A DNA stretch of 64,000 bases from Streptomyces tateyamensis (GTDB lineage: Bacteria; Actinomycetota; Actinomycetes; Streptomycetales; Streptomycetaceae), in assembly GCF_003205575.1 (NCBI RefSeq), contig NZ_PYBW01000097.1, positions 1 to 64,000 on the forward strand, in the 5' to 3' direction. Positions within the stretch are counted from its first letter, which is position 1. The number at the start of each line of letters is the position of its first letter. The notes beneath the pieces were generated by a model. That model saw only the letters and a program-made list of their open reading frames with translations, was not told the DNA's origin and did not search any database. Of this stretch, positions 1 through 7,289 are shown piece by piece. Position numbers and translations under genes: made by a program.

Positions 1-1182
1 CCCCGCCCACCGCCCCCGCGCCGCCGCGCGCCACCGGGCCGACCGGCTCCGCTGGCCCCGCTCGGGGCCGCCGGGGGCCCGACCGCGCTGCCGGGGGCCA
101 GCCGGTCCACCGCCCCGGCGCGTCCGGGTCCGTCCGCGCCCACCGGCACTGCCGCGCGCCCGGGCAGTGCCTCGGGCAGCCCCGCCGACGCCACCCCGCC
201 CGGCAGCACCCAGCCGACCGCCGGCCCGAGCGCGGCCGCCCCGGTCGCCGGGCAGCCCAGCGGGCCCGCCCTGGCCGACACCCCGCGGCCCGGGGTCTCC
301 GCCGGCACCGTGCCGGGGACCCCGGCACCGCTCCCCACCGGACCGAACGTGATCGCCGGGGCGCCCGGCAGGCCGGCGGGCGACGCGGACGCAGCCGCCG
401 ACCCCAACCCCGCCGCCGACGCCGACACCGGCGCGGTGGCCAAGGGCGGGGCGGGCGGCCAGCCCACCCCGGTCCCGGTGCCGCGCAAGCCCACCCCGCC
501 GCCGGCGCCGACCGGCAAGCCGCTGATCCCCGGTCAGCGGCCCTCGCCGGACGCCCTCACCCAGCCGAGCGACCAGGGCGATCTCACTCGGCCGACCGAC
601 CAGGACGATCTCACCCGGCCGACCGACCCGGGCGCCCTCACGCAGCCGGCCGACCAAGGCGCCCCGATTGGCACGCCTGGTCAGGGTGACCCGAGCAACT
701 CGGCGGGCCAGATCGACCAGAGCACCGATCTGGTCGGCCAGGGCACGGCCACCGACCCGGCCGACCCGGCCCGCCGGTACACGGTGGCGCTCACCGTCAG
801 CCGGCCGCTCACCGCCGTCGAGGTCGAGCTGCGCCTGGACCGGGCCACCGCCGGGGCCGGCGCGATGGCCTGGAGCACCCTGCCCGGCGCCCGGGTGACA
901 CTGGACCAGGCGGGCTCGCTGCTGGTGTACCGGTTCGCGCTGCCCGCGGGCGAGGACGTGCCGCCCGGCAGCTACACCTTCACCGTCCAGGTGGCCGGGC
1001 GTCCGGCCACGGCGGTCCCCACGGGCTCCGCGGTCCAGGGCGCAGCGGTCCGGCGCGCCGCGGCCGGCTGGTCGGCCTCCGGCTTCGCGCCGGACGGCCC
1101 GTACGCGGTGGCCGACCACGGCGGCTTCGCCGAGCCCGCCCGCCCGGCCGCGGTGGCACCGCGGCTGTCGGCGCTTCGCTGA
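1..1182 (+). CDS. Pro/Ala/Gly-rich protein of unknown function, 5'-truncated
   Basis: The frame is open from the first base to a TGA ending at 1182, so the start lies outside the window and 393 residues are visible. The first 180 or so visible residues are low-complexity Pro/Ala/Gly/Thr. They are followed by five degenerate 9-residue repeats (DQGDLTRPT type, positions 544-678). A C-terminal part of about 130 residues has alternating hydrophobic residues as in a beta-sandwich (YTVALTVSRPL, GSYTFTVQVAG). I do not recognise the family. The layout resembles a secreted or surface protein with a long disordered linker, but the N-terminus that would show a signal peptide is missing. Shadow ORFs in other frames are products of the repeated GC-rich sequence. 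Confidence 0.6.
   Translation, partial: PRPPPPRRRAPPGRPAPLAPLGAAGGPTALPGASRSTAPARPGPSAPTGTAARPGSASGSPADATPPGSTQPTAGPSAAAPVAGQPSGPALADTPRPGVSAGTVPGTPAPLPTGPNVIAGAPGRPAGDADAAADPNPAADADTGAVAKGGAGGQPTPVPVPRKPTPPPAPTGKPLIPGQRPSPDALTQPSDQGDLTRPTDQDDLTRPTDPGALTQPADQGAPIGTPGQGDPSNSAGQIDQSTDLVGQGTATDPADPARRYTVALTVSRPLTAVEVELRLDRATAGAGAMAWSTLPGARVTLDQAGSLLVYRFALPAGEDVPPGSYTFTVQVAGRPATAVPTGSAVQGAAVRRAAAGWSASGFAPDGPYAVADHGGFAEPARPAAVAPRLSALR
544..678 (+). repeat. Five degenerate 27-bp tandem repeats coding for 9-residue units
   Basis: Five units of 27 bp lie end to end at 544, 571, 598, 625 and 652. Units two and three (DQGDLTRPT and DQDDLTRPT) are almost identical; the outer ones are more diverged (SPDALTQPS, DPGALTQPA, DQGAPIGTP). 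They are in frame and extend the Pro-rich linker of the truncated protein. Confidence 0.75.
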
Positions 1183-1310
1183 AGCCACCTCAGCAACCCC
1201 GTCCCACCAGCACCTCCCGCAACGCACCACCCGGCGCAGTCCTTGGTTAGGCTGGGCGCAGACCGGCGCACACGGCCCGTTCGCGAGCCCCCGCGCGCCG
1301 GTGGCCGAGC

Positions 1311-1340
1311 CTCCCCCAGCCTTCGGCCGGGGGTGCCCCC
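1311..1340. repeat. Streptomycete-type 30-bp palindromic intergenic repeat
   Basis: This hairpin-forming element begins CTCCCCCAGCCTTCGG and continues CCGGGGGTGCCCCC. It lies in the leader of the TerD-like gene, just upstream of its GAGGA ribosome binding site. A related copy (25 of 30 positions identical) is found inside a coding sequence at 12762-12791. Elements of this shape are common between genes in Streptomyces genomes. Confidence 0.7.
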
Positions 1341-1363
1341 TGCCGCTGTGCCGAGGAGGACTG

Positions 1364-2518
1364 GTGACCACCGCCCTGACCCAGGGAGCGACCGCCCCAC
1401 TGACCGCGGTCCGGGTGACCGTGGAGGTGACGGCCCGTCAGCGACTGGACGTGGTGGGGGTGCTGCTCACCGCAGCCGGCAAGGTGCGCTCCGACGCCGA
1501 CCTGATTCGGCACCAGGCCCCGCGCGGGCCGGGCGTGTTGCACCGGCCCGCCACCGGTTCGGTGCCGCAGGCGATCACCGTGGACACCTGGGCGCTGCCG
1601 CCGGACGTCACCCGGGTGCTGGTAGCCGCCGGCCCCGCCGACCCGGCCGCCACCTTCGCCGGCACCGGCCCCACCGCGACGGTGCGGGACGCCGCCACCG
1701 GCCGGGTGCTCACCACCTTCACCCCGCCCCGGGCGCAGCGGGAGAGCGCGCTGCTGGTGGTCGAGGTCTACCGGCGCGGCGTGGAGTGGCAGTTGCGCGC
1801 GATCGGGCGCGGCTACCCGGGCGGACTGACCGGCCTGGCCGCCGAGTCCGGCGCCGCCCCGGACGAGCCGGCTCCCGCCCCGGCGGCTGCCGCCGCGCCG
1901 ACGGCGTTCACCCCCACGGCGGTCCCGCCGCCGATGCCCACCGCCCCGCCCCGGGGCAGCCTGGACAAGGGCCGGGTGAAGCTGGTCAAGGACGGCTCGG
2001 TGACCCTGGTCAAGCAGGGCCGGGCACTGCCCGGACGGCTGCGCCTGGCGGTCGGCTGGTCCCCTGCGCAGCCCGGGCGCAGCGTCGACCTGGACGTCTC
2101 CTGCCTTGCCTTCGACGCGCAGCGCGAACGGCTGGACACTGCCTGGTTCATGAAGCGCACCGTCTTCGACGGCGCGATCCAGCACGCCGGCGAACTGGCC
2201 GCCGACGACGCCGACCGGACGGCCCTCGACCTCGACCTGTCCGCGCTGCCCGCCGAGGTCTGCGGACTGGTCCTGGTCCTCAACTCCTTCTCCGGCCAAC
2301 GCTTCACCGAGGTCCGCGACACCTACTGCCGCCTGCTCGACGCCGACGAGGAGGAACTGGTCCGCTACGACCTCCCGCACACCGATCCCCACCCGGGCCT
2401 GATCCTGGCGAAGCTGGTCCGCCACTACTCGGGCGAGTGGGTGATGACGGCGCTGGCGACCTACGTGGACGCGAAGACGGCGCGCGGGATGGTGCAGCCG
2501 GCCTCCCGGCTGCTGTGA
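1364..2518 (+). CDS. TerD-family protein with an N-terminal degenerate TerD-like half
   Basis: This 384-residue protein begins at GTG 1364, preceded by GAGGA at 1353-1359. Residues 1-150 look like a weak TerD-type sandwich (VTVEVTARQRLDVVGVLL, LLVVEVYRRGVEWQLRAIGRGY). A Pro/Ala linker follows. The C-terminal half is a clear TerD domain with the LDVSCLAFD-like strand, the HAGEL turn, ALPAEV and FTEVRDTYCRL motifs. TerD domains bind calcium and take part in tellurite, phage and metal stress responses in many bacteria. The gene stands alone; no terZABC genes are adjacent, although a second TerD and a TerC are encoded near 51-52.6 kb. The frame can be extended upstream to 1301, but the RBS favours 1364. 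Confidence 0.85.
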   Translation: MTTALTQGATAPLTAVRVTVEVTARQRLDVVGVLLTAAGKVRSDADLIRHQAPRGPGVLHRPATGSVPQAITVDTWALPPDVTRVLVAAGPADPAATFAGTGPTATVRDAATGRVLTTFTPPRAQRESALLVVEVYRRGVEWQLRAIGRGYPGGLTGLAAESGAAPDEPAPAPAAAAAPTAFTPTAVPPPMPTAPPRGSLDKGRVKLVKDGSVTLVKQGRALPGRLRLAVGWSPAQPGRSVDLDVSCLAFDAQRERLDTAWFMKRTVFDGAIQHAGELAADDADRTALDLDLSALPAEVCGLVLVLNSFSGQRFTEVRDTYCRLLDADEEELVRYDLPHTDPHPGLILAKLVRHYSGEWVMTALATYVDAKTARGMVQPASRLL

Positions 2519-2611
2519 GGGTCCGTCCACGAACGGGTGAATCGCGGCTGGTCCCGAGCCGGGCGACTTGCACCGTCGATAACCTCACGGCAGCCCACGA
2601 AGGGAGGCATC

Positions 2612-3205
2612 ATGACTGCTATGACGCATGAGCGGCCGGTGGAGACGGAGTGGTCCGAGGAGCAGGTCCTCCTGGACTGGTTCCTTGAGCTGGTGACCCC
2701 CGAGGGATTCCGCGCCGAGCTCATCAACGGGGAGATCACCGTGTCGCCACCGCCTGACGGAGACCACGAGAACATCATCAGCAAGGTCATCCGGCAGGTC
2801 ATCCGGGAGTCGCTGGTGGAGATGGACGTCTCCGGTGGAAAGGGCCTCGTCCTGCCTCGCGGTAGCCGGAGCCCGAAAAACCACGTCATCCCCGACCTCA
2901 CCTTCGTGCCGGAAGAACTCGATTGCTTCAGCGGTGCGCCGAGCTGGATGGATCCGGCGGGCGTGGCCCTGGTGGTCGAGGTCACCTCCAGCAAGCCGGC
3001 CCAGGACCGGGTCGCGAAGCGGCACGCCTATGCCTCGGCAGCCATCCCGCTCTACCTCCTGGTCGATCGCGAGCTGTCCCAGGTCACGCTCTTCTCCGCG
3101 CCCGGCGGCGAGGACTACACCGAAAGCCACGTCGTGGCCCTGGGCAAGTCCCTCCCCCTCCCCGACCCCTTCGGCTTCGAGCTCGACACCTCCGACTTCC
3201 TGTGA
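2612..3205 (+). CDS. Uma2-family (DUF820) PD-(D/E)XK-fold protein
   Basis: The 197-residue product starts at ATG 2612 behind AGGGAGG (2601-2607). It has the Uma2 order: RAELINGEITVSPPP near the N-terminus, IIPDLTF-like (HVIPDLTFVPEE) in the middle, then ALVVEVTSSKPAQDRVAKRHAYASAAIPLYLLVDRE. The E-x-D-x-E/K core typical of the restriction-endonuclease fold is present. Function of the family is unknown; it is very abundant in Streptomyces, often in many paralogous copies. It may be co-transcribed with the methyltransferase 13 bp downstream, though no functional link is evident. Confidence 0.88.
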   Translation: MTAMTHERPVETEWSEEQVLLDWFLELVTPEGFRAELINGEITVSPPPDGDHENIISKVIRQVIRESLVEMDVSGGKGLVLPRGSRSPKNHVIPDLTFVPEELDCFSGAPSWMDPAGVALVVEVTSSKPAQDRVAKRHAYASAAIPLYLLVDRELSQVTLFSAPGGEDYTESHVVALGKSLPLPDPFGFELDTSDFL

Positions 3206-3218
3206 TCGACTCGCCCCC

Positions 3219-3974
3219 GTGCCCGATATCGTCGCCACCCTGCGTGCCGCCGGCTGCGTCTTCGCGGAGGAGGAGGCGGAGCTGATCCTCGCCGCCGCCG
3301 ACACCCCCGAGCAGCTCGCCGCCATGGTCGGGCGCCGAGCGGCCGGCGAGCCGCTGGAGCAGGTGGTCGGGTGGGCCGAGTTCTGCGGGCTGCGGATCGC
3401 CGTGGATCCCGGGGTCTTCGTCCCGCGCCGGCGGACCGAGTTCCTGGTCGAACAGGCCCGCGAGGTGACCCCGGTCGGCGCGGTCGTGGTGGACCTGTGC
3501 TGCGGCACCGGCGCCCTCGGCAGGGCCCTGTCGGCCGCCGCTCCCGTCGGCGCGCTGCACGCCGCCGACCTGGACCCCGCTGCCGTGGCCTGCGCCCGGC
3601 GCAACCTCGCCGAAGCCGCCACCGTGCACCAGGGCGACCTGTTCGACGCGCTCCCCGCCGAACTACGCGGCCGGGTGGACGTTTTGCTGGCCAACGTGCC
3701 CTACGTCCCGACCGCCGAGATCGCCCTGCTGCCCACCGAGGCCCGTGACCACGAGGCCCGCCTCGCCCTGGACGGCGGCTCGGACGGCCTCGCGGTGCTG
3801 CGCCGGGTGGCGGCCGGGGCGGGCGACTGGCTGCGCCCCGGCGGGCACCTGCTCTTCGAGACCAGCGAGCGCCAAGTCGCCCGGGCGGTGGCCGTGGTGA
3901 CCACTGCCGGCCTGACTGCCACGGTCGCCGTGGACGAGGACCTGGACGCCACCGTGGTGCTCGCCGCCCGCTGA
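3219..3974 (+). CDS. PrmC-related protein N5-glutamine methyltransferase
   Basis: This 251-residue SAM-dependent methyltransferase starts at GTG 3219. Residues 1-70 form the helical HemK/PrmC-type N-domain (ILAAADTPEQL, GRRAAGEPLEQVVGWAEFCG). The catalytic domain has the SAM motif VVDLCCGTGALG and the active-site loop NVPYVP. In true PrmC release-factor methyltransferases that loop is NPPY, so the second residue is changed here; this is the usual form of the PrmC-related family. The substrate is therefore uncertain. The RBS before the GTG is weak and the gene follows Uma2 closely, so translational coupling is possible. Confidence 0.82.
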   Translation: MPDIVATLRAAGCVFAEEEAELILAAADTPEQLAAMVGRRAAGEPLEQVVGWAEFCGLRIAVDPGVFVPRRRTEFLVEQAREVTPVGAVVVDLCCGTGALGRALSAAAPVGALHAADLDPAAVACARRNLAEAATVHQGDLFDALPAELRGRVDVLLANVPYVPTAEIALLPTEARDHEARLALDGGSDGLAVLRRVAAGAGDWLRPGGHLLFETSERQVARAVAVVTTAGLTATVAVDEDLDATVVLAAR

Positions 3975-4051
3975 CCGCGCTCCTGCCGGGCTCGGGCCAC
4001 CCTTCTCCGCGGTTCCCCCTTCACCGTGATTCCACTTCTCCGCGCGCGCAA

Positions 4052-4067
4052 AAAGTGATATCACTTT
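4052..4067. promoter_or_regulatory. Perfect 16-bp palindrome upstream of the SPFH operon
   Basis: AAAGTGATATCACTTT is a perfect inverted repeat 46 bp before the SPFH start codon. It stands out as AT-rich in a very GC-rich neighbourhood. The operon's second gene encodes a ribbon-helix-helix protein, a class that binds short palindromes and often autoregulates, so this is a likely operator. A second, weaker inverted repeat (CCCGC-gcta-GCGGG, 4074-4087) lies between it and the RBS. Confidence 0.6.
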
Positions 4068-4113
4068 GCTAAGCCCGCGCTAGCGGGTCACGGAGGAGAG
4101 AGGAGGCGGCCCG

Positions 4114-5043
4114 ATGGCCGCTCAGGAGTTCCAGAACGTGGAGATGCCCGCCCCCAAGGTGACCGAGCGGGTGATCACCGGCCGTGCGGGCCTGCCCGTG
4201 CTGCTGCTCTCGCTGCTGCTCTTCCTGGCCGGGCCGGCGCTGCTGGTGGTCGGCGCGGTCCAGGCGCACAACGGCGGCTCGGCCGCCCCGGCGCTGCTGA
4301 CCGCGGGCCCGGTGCTCTTCCTGCTCTCGCTGCTGCTGATGCGGGGTCTGACCGTGGTGGCCCCCGGGCAGGCCCGGGTGGTCCAGCTGCTCGGCAGCTA
4401 CCGCGGCACCCTGCGCGCCGACGGGCTGACCTTCGTCAACCCGTTCACCTCGCGCCGCCACATCTCCACCCGGATCCGCAATCACGAGACCGAGACCACC
4501 AAGGTCAACGACGCCGACGGCAACCCGATCGAGATGGCCGCGGTGGTGGTCTGGCAGGTCGAGGACACCGCCAAGGCGGTCTTCGAGGTCGACGACTTCG
4601 TCGAGTTCGTCGCCATCCAGACCGAGACCGCGGTCCGTCACATCGCCAACAGCTACCCCTACGACGCGCACCAGGAAGGCCAGTTGTCGCTGCGCGACAG
4701 CGCCGACGAGATCACCGCCAAGCTCTCGGCGGAGATCGCCAGCCGGGTCGCCTCGGCCGGCGTGAAGGTGGTCGAGTCCCGGATCACCCGGCTCGCCTAC
4801 GCGCCCGAGGTGGCCCAGGTGATGCTGCAGCGCCAGCAGGCCGGCGCCGTGGTGGCGGCCCGGCGGCTGATCGTGGAGGGTGCGGTCGGCATGGTCGAAC
4901 TGGCCCTGGACCGGCTCGCCGAGCGCGACGTGGTCGAGCTGGACGAGGAGCGCAAGGCCGCCATGGTAAGCAACCTGCTGGTGGTGCTCTGCGGTGACCG
5001 CGGCACCCAGCCGGTGGTCAACACCGGCTCCCTGTACCAGTAG
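4114..5043 (+). CDS. SPFH-domain (band 7 / flotillin-like) membrane protein
   Basis: The 309-residue protein begins at ATG 4114 behind GGAGGAGAGAGGAGG. Two close hydrophobic segments lie at about 28-52 and 60-76 ([38 protein letters not shown]). Then comes an SPFH domain: [55 protein letters not shown] helical tail contains the typical SPFH ending ([24 protein letters not shown]). Such proteins form membrane scaffolds or microdomains. The gene leads a three-gene operon with an RHH protein and a GPP34 protein. Confidence 0.9.
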   Translation: MAAQEFQNVEMPAPKVTERVITGRAGLPVLLLSLLLFLAGPALLVVGAVQAHNGGSAAPALLTAGPVLFLLSLLLMRGLTVVAPGQARVVQLLGSYRGTLRADGLTFVNPFTSRRHISTRIRNHETETTKVNDADGNPIEMAAVVVWQVEDTAKAVFEVDDFVEFVAIQTETAVRHIANSYPYDAHQEGQLSLRDSADEITAKLSAEIASRVASAGVKVVESRITRLAYAPEVAQVMLQRQQAGAVVAARRLIVEGAVGMVELALDRLAERDVVELDEERKAAMVSNLLVVLCGDRGTQPVVNTGSLYQ

Positions 5044-5055
5044 GAGGCGCGTCCA

Positions 5056-5295
5056 GTGGCGACGGAGCGGAAGAAGATCCTGCTGCGGCTGGACCCCGCC
5101 GTGCACGACGCACTGGCCCGCTGGGCCTCGGCCGAGCTGCGCAGCACCAACGCGCAGATCGAGTTCCTGCTCCGCCGGGCGCTGGCCGAGGGCGGCCGGT
5201 TGCCCGGCGGGGTCGGCGGGCTGCCCAAACGGGGGCGCCCCGCCAAGGAGTTGGAGACGCAAACGGACCCGGACGGGGCCGGAGAGGACGAGTGA
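5056..5295 (+). CDS. Small ribbon-helix-helix DNA-binding protein
   Basis: This 79-residue protein starts at GTG 5056 behind TAGGAGG, which overlaps the SPFH stop. Residues 5-45 have an Arc/MetJ/CopG ribbon-helix-helix pattern: a basic strand [19 protein letters not shown] followed by [17 protein letters not shown]. The tail is Gly/Pro-rich and acidic. Automatic annotation often calls such proteins HicB-like antitoxins, but no toxin gene is next to it. Its position between SPFH and GPP34 suggests it regulates the operon, probably at the palindrome 4052-4067. Confidence 0.82.
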   Translation: MATERKKILLRLDPAVHDALARWASAELRSTNAQIEFLLRRALAEGGRLPGGVGGLPKRGRPAKELETQTDPDGAGEDE

Positions 5296-5299
5296 CCCG

Positions 5300-5932
5300 A
5301 TGGCCGAGCAACCCGGCACCCTGCCCGCCAAGCTCTACCTGCTCGCGTACGACCCCGAGCGGTCCAAGCTGACCGGTCGGCACAACCTGGACCTGCTGCT
5401 GACCGCCGGCGCGCTGGCGGAACTGCTCCAGCGCGGCCTGCTGCGCGACCTCAAGGGCCGGGCGGTGGCCACGGGTGCGGCACCGGCCGACCTGGCACCG
5501 GTGCTGGCCGACCTGCTGGCCGAGATCGCCGAGAGGCGGCCGCACTCCTGGAAGCACTGGGTCACCCGGCGGCGCGGCCTGGGCCGCATCGTGCAGCGGG
5601 AGTTGGCCGCTACCGGACTGCTGCGACTGGAGCCGTACCGGGTGCTCGGGCTGTTCACCGCCACCCGGGTGGAGCTCCGGGACCCGCGACCGCGCAAGGC
5701 GCTGCTGGCCGCCTTCTCGGCGGCGCTGCGCGGCCCGCTCTCCCAGGTCGAGCCGCAGACCGCGGCGCTGGTCGCCCTGGCCGACGCGGCCCGGCTGGGC
5801 CTGCTGCTGAACCGCCGTCAGCGGCGCGAACACCGGGAGCGGATAGGGCAGTTGGCCGCCCGTTGCGAACCGGTCCCGGGGGCGCTGCGAGCGGCGATCC
5901 GGGCCCGGGACTCGGCGACGGCGGCAAGCTGA
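5300..5932 (+). CDS. GPP34 (GOLPH3/VPS74-like) family protein
   Basis: The 210-residue protein starts at ATG 5300, four bases after the RHH stop. It follows the GPP34 fold: [37 protein letters not shown] at the start, a helical middle ([30 protein letters not shown]) and a repeat of the pattern near the end ([19 protein letters not shown]). In eukaryotes the fold binds phosphatidylinositol-4-phosphate at the Golgi. Many actinobacteria encode paralogues of unknown role. Co-transcription with a flotillin-like SPFH protein suggests a membrane role here, but that is inference. Confidence 0.85.
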   Translation: MAEQPGTLPAKLYLLAYDPERSKLTGRHNLDLLLTAGALAELLQRGLLRDLKGRAVATGAAPADLAPVLADLLAEIAERRPHSWKHWVTRRRGLGRIVQRELAATGLLRLEPYRVLGLFTATRVELRDPRPRKALLAAFSAALRGPLSQVEPQTAALVALADAARLGLLLNRRQRREHRERIGQLAARCEPVPGALRAAIRARDSATAAS

Positions 5933-5990
5933 CGCCGGACGGGAGGCGGCCCGGCAGCGGGGCCCGGACACACAGGAACCGAGCGGCCCG

Positions 5991-6056
5991 CTCCCCCACC
6001 CAGGGGACGGGCCACTCGGTTGGCGCGCCCGCACTCCCCCACCCAGGGGACGGGCC
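5991..6056. repeat. Pair of perfect 23-bp direct repeats
   Basis: The 23-bp sequence beginning CTCCCCCACCCAGGGGACGG occurs twice, at 5991-6013 and 6034-6056, 43 bp apart. Each copy contains a short CCCC/GGGG inverted repeat. They lie in the 284-bp gap between the convergent GPP34 and proline dehydrogenase genes. No ORF there looks coding. Confidence 0.75.
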
Positions 6057-6125
6057 GTTTTGGGTGAACCTGGACGCTTTCGCCCGTTCGGTCTGGGGAC
6101 GGGCGACGGGCCGCCTGGTTCACGC

Positions 6126-6165
6126 GATGACAGCTGACAGATATTGAAATCTGTCAGCTGTCATC
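6126..6165. terminator. 17-bp perfect inverted repeat with 6-nt loop, probable bidirectional terminator
   Basis: The left arm GATGACAGCTGACAGAT (6126-6142) is exactly complementary to the right arm (6149-6165), with loop ATTGAA. It lies between convergent genes, 51 bp beyond the proline dehydrogenase stop, which fits a transcription terminator without a U-tract. The arms also contain a repeated TGACAG unit, so an operator or a remnant of a small mobile element cannot be excluded. Confidence 0.6.
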
Positions 6166-6216
6166 AGACTATCACTGCCGGGGCATCCACCAACCAACCC
6201 CCACCAGGCAAAACGG

Positions 6217-7146
6217 TCAGCCCCGCGTCGCCATCGCCCGCAGGAAGAACGCCAGGTTGGCCGGACGCTCCGCCAGCCGCCGCATGAAGTAGCCGTACCA
6301 CTCCTGCCCATAGGGCAGGTAGACCCGCATGGTGTTCCCCGCCTGAGCCAGCCGCAGCTGCTCCTCGGGCCGGATGCCGAACAGCATCTGGTACTCGAAG
6401 CTGTCCCGGGTCCGCCCGTTCCAGTCGGCCAGCTGCCCGGCGATCTTGATCATGTTCGGATCGTGCGAGGCGACCATCGGGTAGCCCTCGCCCGCCATCA
6501 GCACCTTGAGGGCCCGCACGTAGGCCAGGTCGACCTCGCTCTTGCCCTGGAAGGCCACCGACTCGGGCTCCTTGTAGGCGCCCTTGCAGATCCGCACCCG
6601 GGAGCCCGCGGTCGCGAGGTCCCGGCAGTCCGCCTCGGTGCGGCGCAGGTAGGCCTGCAGCACGACACCCAGCCACGGGTAGTCGGCGCGCAGCTCCCGC
6701 GCGATCGACAGGGTGGAGTCGGTGGTGGTGTGGTCCTCCATGTCCAGGGTGACCGTGGTGCCCGCGTCCGCCGCCGCCTCGCAGATCCGCCGGGCGTTCT
6801 CCAGCGCGATCTTCTCGCCGTCCACCGGCAGGAACTGACCGACCGCCGAGAGCTTGACCGAGACCTCGGCGTTGGCCGCCAGGCCCGTCTCCTTGAGCGC
6901 GGTCAGCAGGTGCTCGTAGGCCAGCGCGGTGCCGGCGGCCTGGGCGGCGTCCTTGGTGTCCTCACCGAGGTGGTCCAGGGTGACCTTGCGGTCGGTGGCC
7001 ACCAGCTCGTCGGTGGCGGTGACGGCCTGGTCCAGCTGCTCGCCGGCGACGAAGCGCTCGACTATCGCGTGGGTCGGCGGGAACTTCTCGACCACCGTGC
7101 GCACCTGCGGGGAGCGGGAGGCGGCGAGGAGGGCGGAACGGAGCAT
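6217..7146 (-). CDS. Proline dehydrogenase (monofunctional)
   Basis: This 309-residue FAD enzyme oxidises L-proline to 1-pyrroline-5-carboxylate. It has the barrel motifs of the short actinobacterial PRODH: KLSAVGQFLPV, VTLDMEDHTTTDSTL, RVRICKGAYKEP, MVASHDPNMIKIA and the C-terminal YFMRRLAERPAN that binds substrate carboxylate. Length is normal for the monofunctional class. It lies 143 bp downstream of pruA on the same strand, so the two enzymes of proline catabolism are probably one transcript; a good RBS (AGGAG) precedes the ATG. Confidence 0.93.
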   Translation of the reverse strand: MLRSALLAASRSPQVRTVVEKFPPTHAIVERFVAGEQLDQAVTATDELVATDRKVTLDHLGEDTKDAAQAAGTALAYEHLLTALKETGLAANAEVSVKLSAVGQFLPVDGEKIALENARRICEAAADAGTTVTLDMEDHTTTDSTLSIARELRADYPWLGVVLQAYLRRTEADCRDLATAGSRVRICKGAYKEPESVAFQGKSEVDLAYVRALKVLMAGEGYPMVASHDPNMIKIAGQLADWNGRTRDSFEYQMLFGIRPEEQLRLAQAGNTMRVYLPYGQEWYGYFMRRLAERPANLAFFLRAMATRG

Positions 7147-7289
7147 CGAAGGACTCCTGTGGGGGATGGGCAGGAAGACGAGGGGCGGGGGCGGCGGCGA
7201 GGGTGTGACCGCCGCCCCCGCAGGAGGTGCCGCGCGCGGCGCGCCGTGGGACGGGTGGCGGCGGGCGGCGGGAGGGAGCCGGACGGGGG

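Noticed and set aside
544-678. CRISPR-like array
   Set aside because: The 27-bp units are contiguous without spacers and code for a protein repeat.
1242-1253. TTGGTTAGGCT resembling half of an iron box
   Set aside because: Only the left half matches the iron-box consensus and the right half (GGGCGCA) does not; TAGGCT alone is a common -10 sequence here.
5056-5295. Toxin-antitoxin module around the RHH protein
   Set aside because: Neither neighbour looks like a toxin; SPFH and GPP34 proteins are not toxin families.
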